Shown: positions 6,162-6,232 of the stretch, piece after piece
Layout of the letters: every line of letters starts with the position of its first letter
Numbering within the stretch: the stretch's first letter is position 1
Source: Pseudomonadota bacterium
GTDB taxonomy: Bacteria > Pseudomonadota > Alphaproteobacteria > Rhizobiales > Hyphomicrobiaceae
Length of the DNA: 6,232 nt
NCBI GenBank assembly: GCA_023416575.1
Contig: JAEZHL010000156.1
Coordinates: 1-6,232 of the forward strand
Direction: 5' to 3'
The notes under the pieces: model-generated
What the model was told of the DNA's origin: nothing
The model's input: the letters and a program-made list of their open reading frames with translations, nothing else
Database searches by the model: none
Program-made: the position numbers and the translations under genes

Positions 6162-6232
6162 TTGCAGCAGCGCCGTCAGCTCAGCTTTGAGGGCCGGGCC
6201 GAGGTCGTCGCGCTCGAGGGCATAGGCAACAT
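6156..6232 (-). CDS. C-terminal end of an unidentified protein, runs off the right edge
   Basis: The minus-strand frame ending at the TGA at 6158-6156 reads VAYALERDDLGPALKAELTA followed by LLQS. This is a plausible amphipathic helical C-terminus with natural protein composition, while the other two minus-strand frames give poor sequences. Only 25 residues are in view, so no family is assigned. The stop is tail-to-tail with the exporter gene and overlaps it by six bases. Confidence 0.55.
   Translation of the reverse strand, partial: VAYALERDDLGPALKAELTALLQS

Noticed and set aside
1..6232. CRISPR array, insertion sequence, toxin-antitoxin pair, tRNA or phage gene
   Set aside because: No regularly spaced repeats, transposase motifs, small paired genes of that type or tRNA-like cloverleaf sequences were seen by eye on either strand.

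Overview
The window comes from a high-GC alphaproteobacterial chromosome. The Tat-type signals, the codon choice, the TakP-like TRAP binding protein and the Ala/Lys-rich secreted protein suggest a Bradyrhizobium/Rhodopseudomonas-type member of the Hyphomicrobiales. This placement rests on gene style and recalled families, not on a search. No rRNA, tRNA, CRISPR array, transposase or phage gene was found. The content looks like ordinary chromosomal genes with an envelope and transport flavour.

Layout, left to right. (1) On the minus strand, 1-442 is the N-terminal part of a Tat-exported TRAP-transporter substrate-binding protein that runs off the left edge. (2) A 352-base divergent gap (443-794) holds two GC-rich inverted repeats and no gene I can support. 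(3) On the plus strand, 795-1682 encodes an Est30-like alpha/beta-hydrolase. (4) On the plus strand, 1793-2365 encodes a small secreted protein with a His-rich stretch, a long Ala/Lys/Glu helix and a C-terminal two-cysteine tail. It is followed by a strong hairpin (2386-2414). (5) On the minus strand, 4057-2423 is a two-gene lemA / M48 (HtpX-like) metalloprotease operon. (6) On the plus strand, 4223-5098 encodes a Tat-exported dienelactone-hydrolase-family protein, divergent from lemA and with a readable sigma70-like promoter. (7) On the plus strand, 5199-6161 encodes a ten-helix EamA/YddG-like exporter. (8) On the minus strand, 6156-6232 is the C-terminal end of an unidentified protein, whose stop codon shares a palindromic TCATGA with the exporter.

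How the genes work together: only the LemA plus M48 protease pair forms a clear functional unit, a membrane-anchored coiled-coil protein with an integral-membrane zinc protease, probably for envelope protein quality control. The two hydrolases act in different compartments and have different catalytic nucleophiles (Ser in the cytoplasmic esterase, Cys in the exported DLH), so they are not a recent duplication. The exporter may be read through from the DLH gene, since no terminator is visible in the 100-base gap, but no shared substrate is evident.

I did not find a clearly new biological system. The least explained element is the secreted His/Ala-rich protein. The hairpin after it, which may be a dispersed repeat, is the next best lead.
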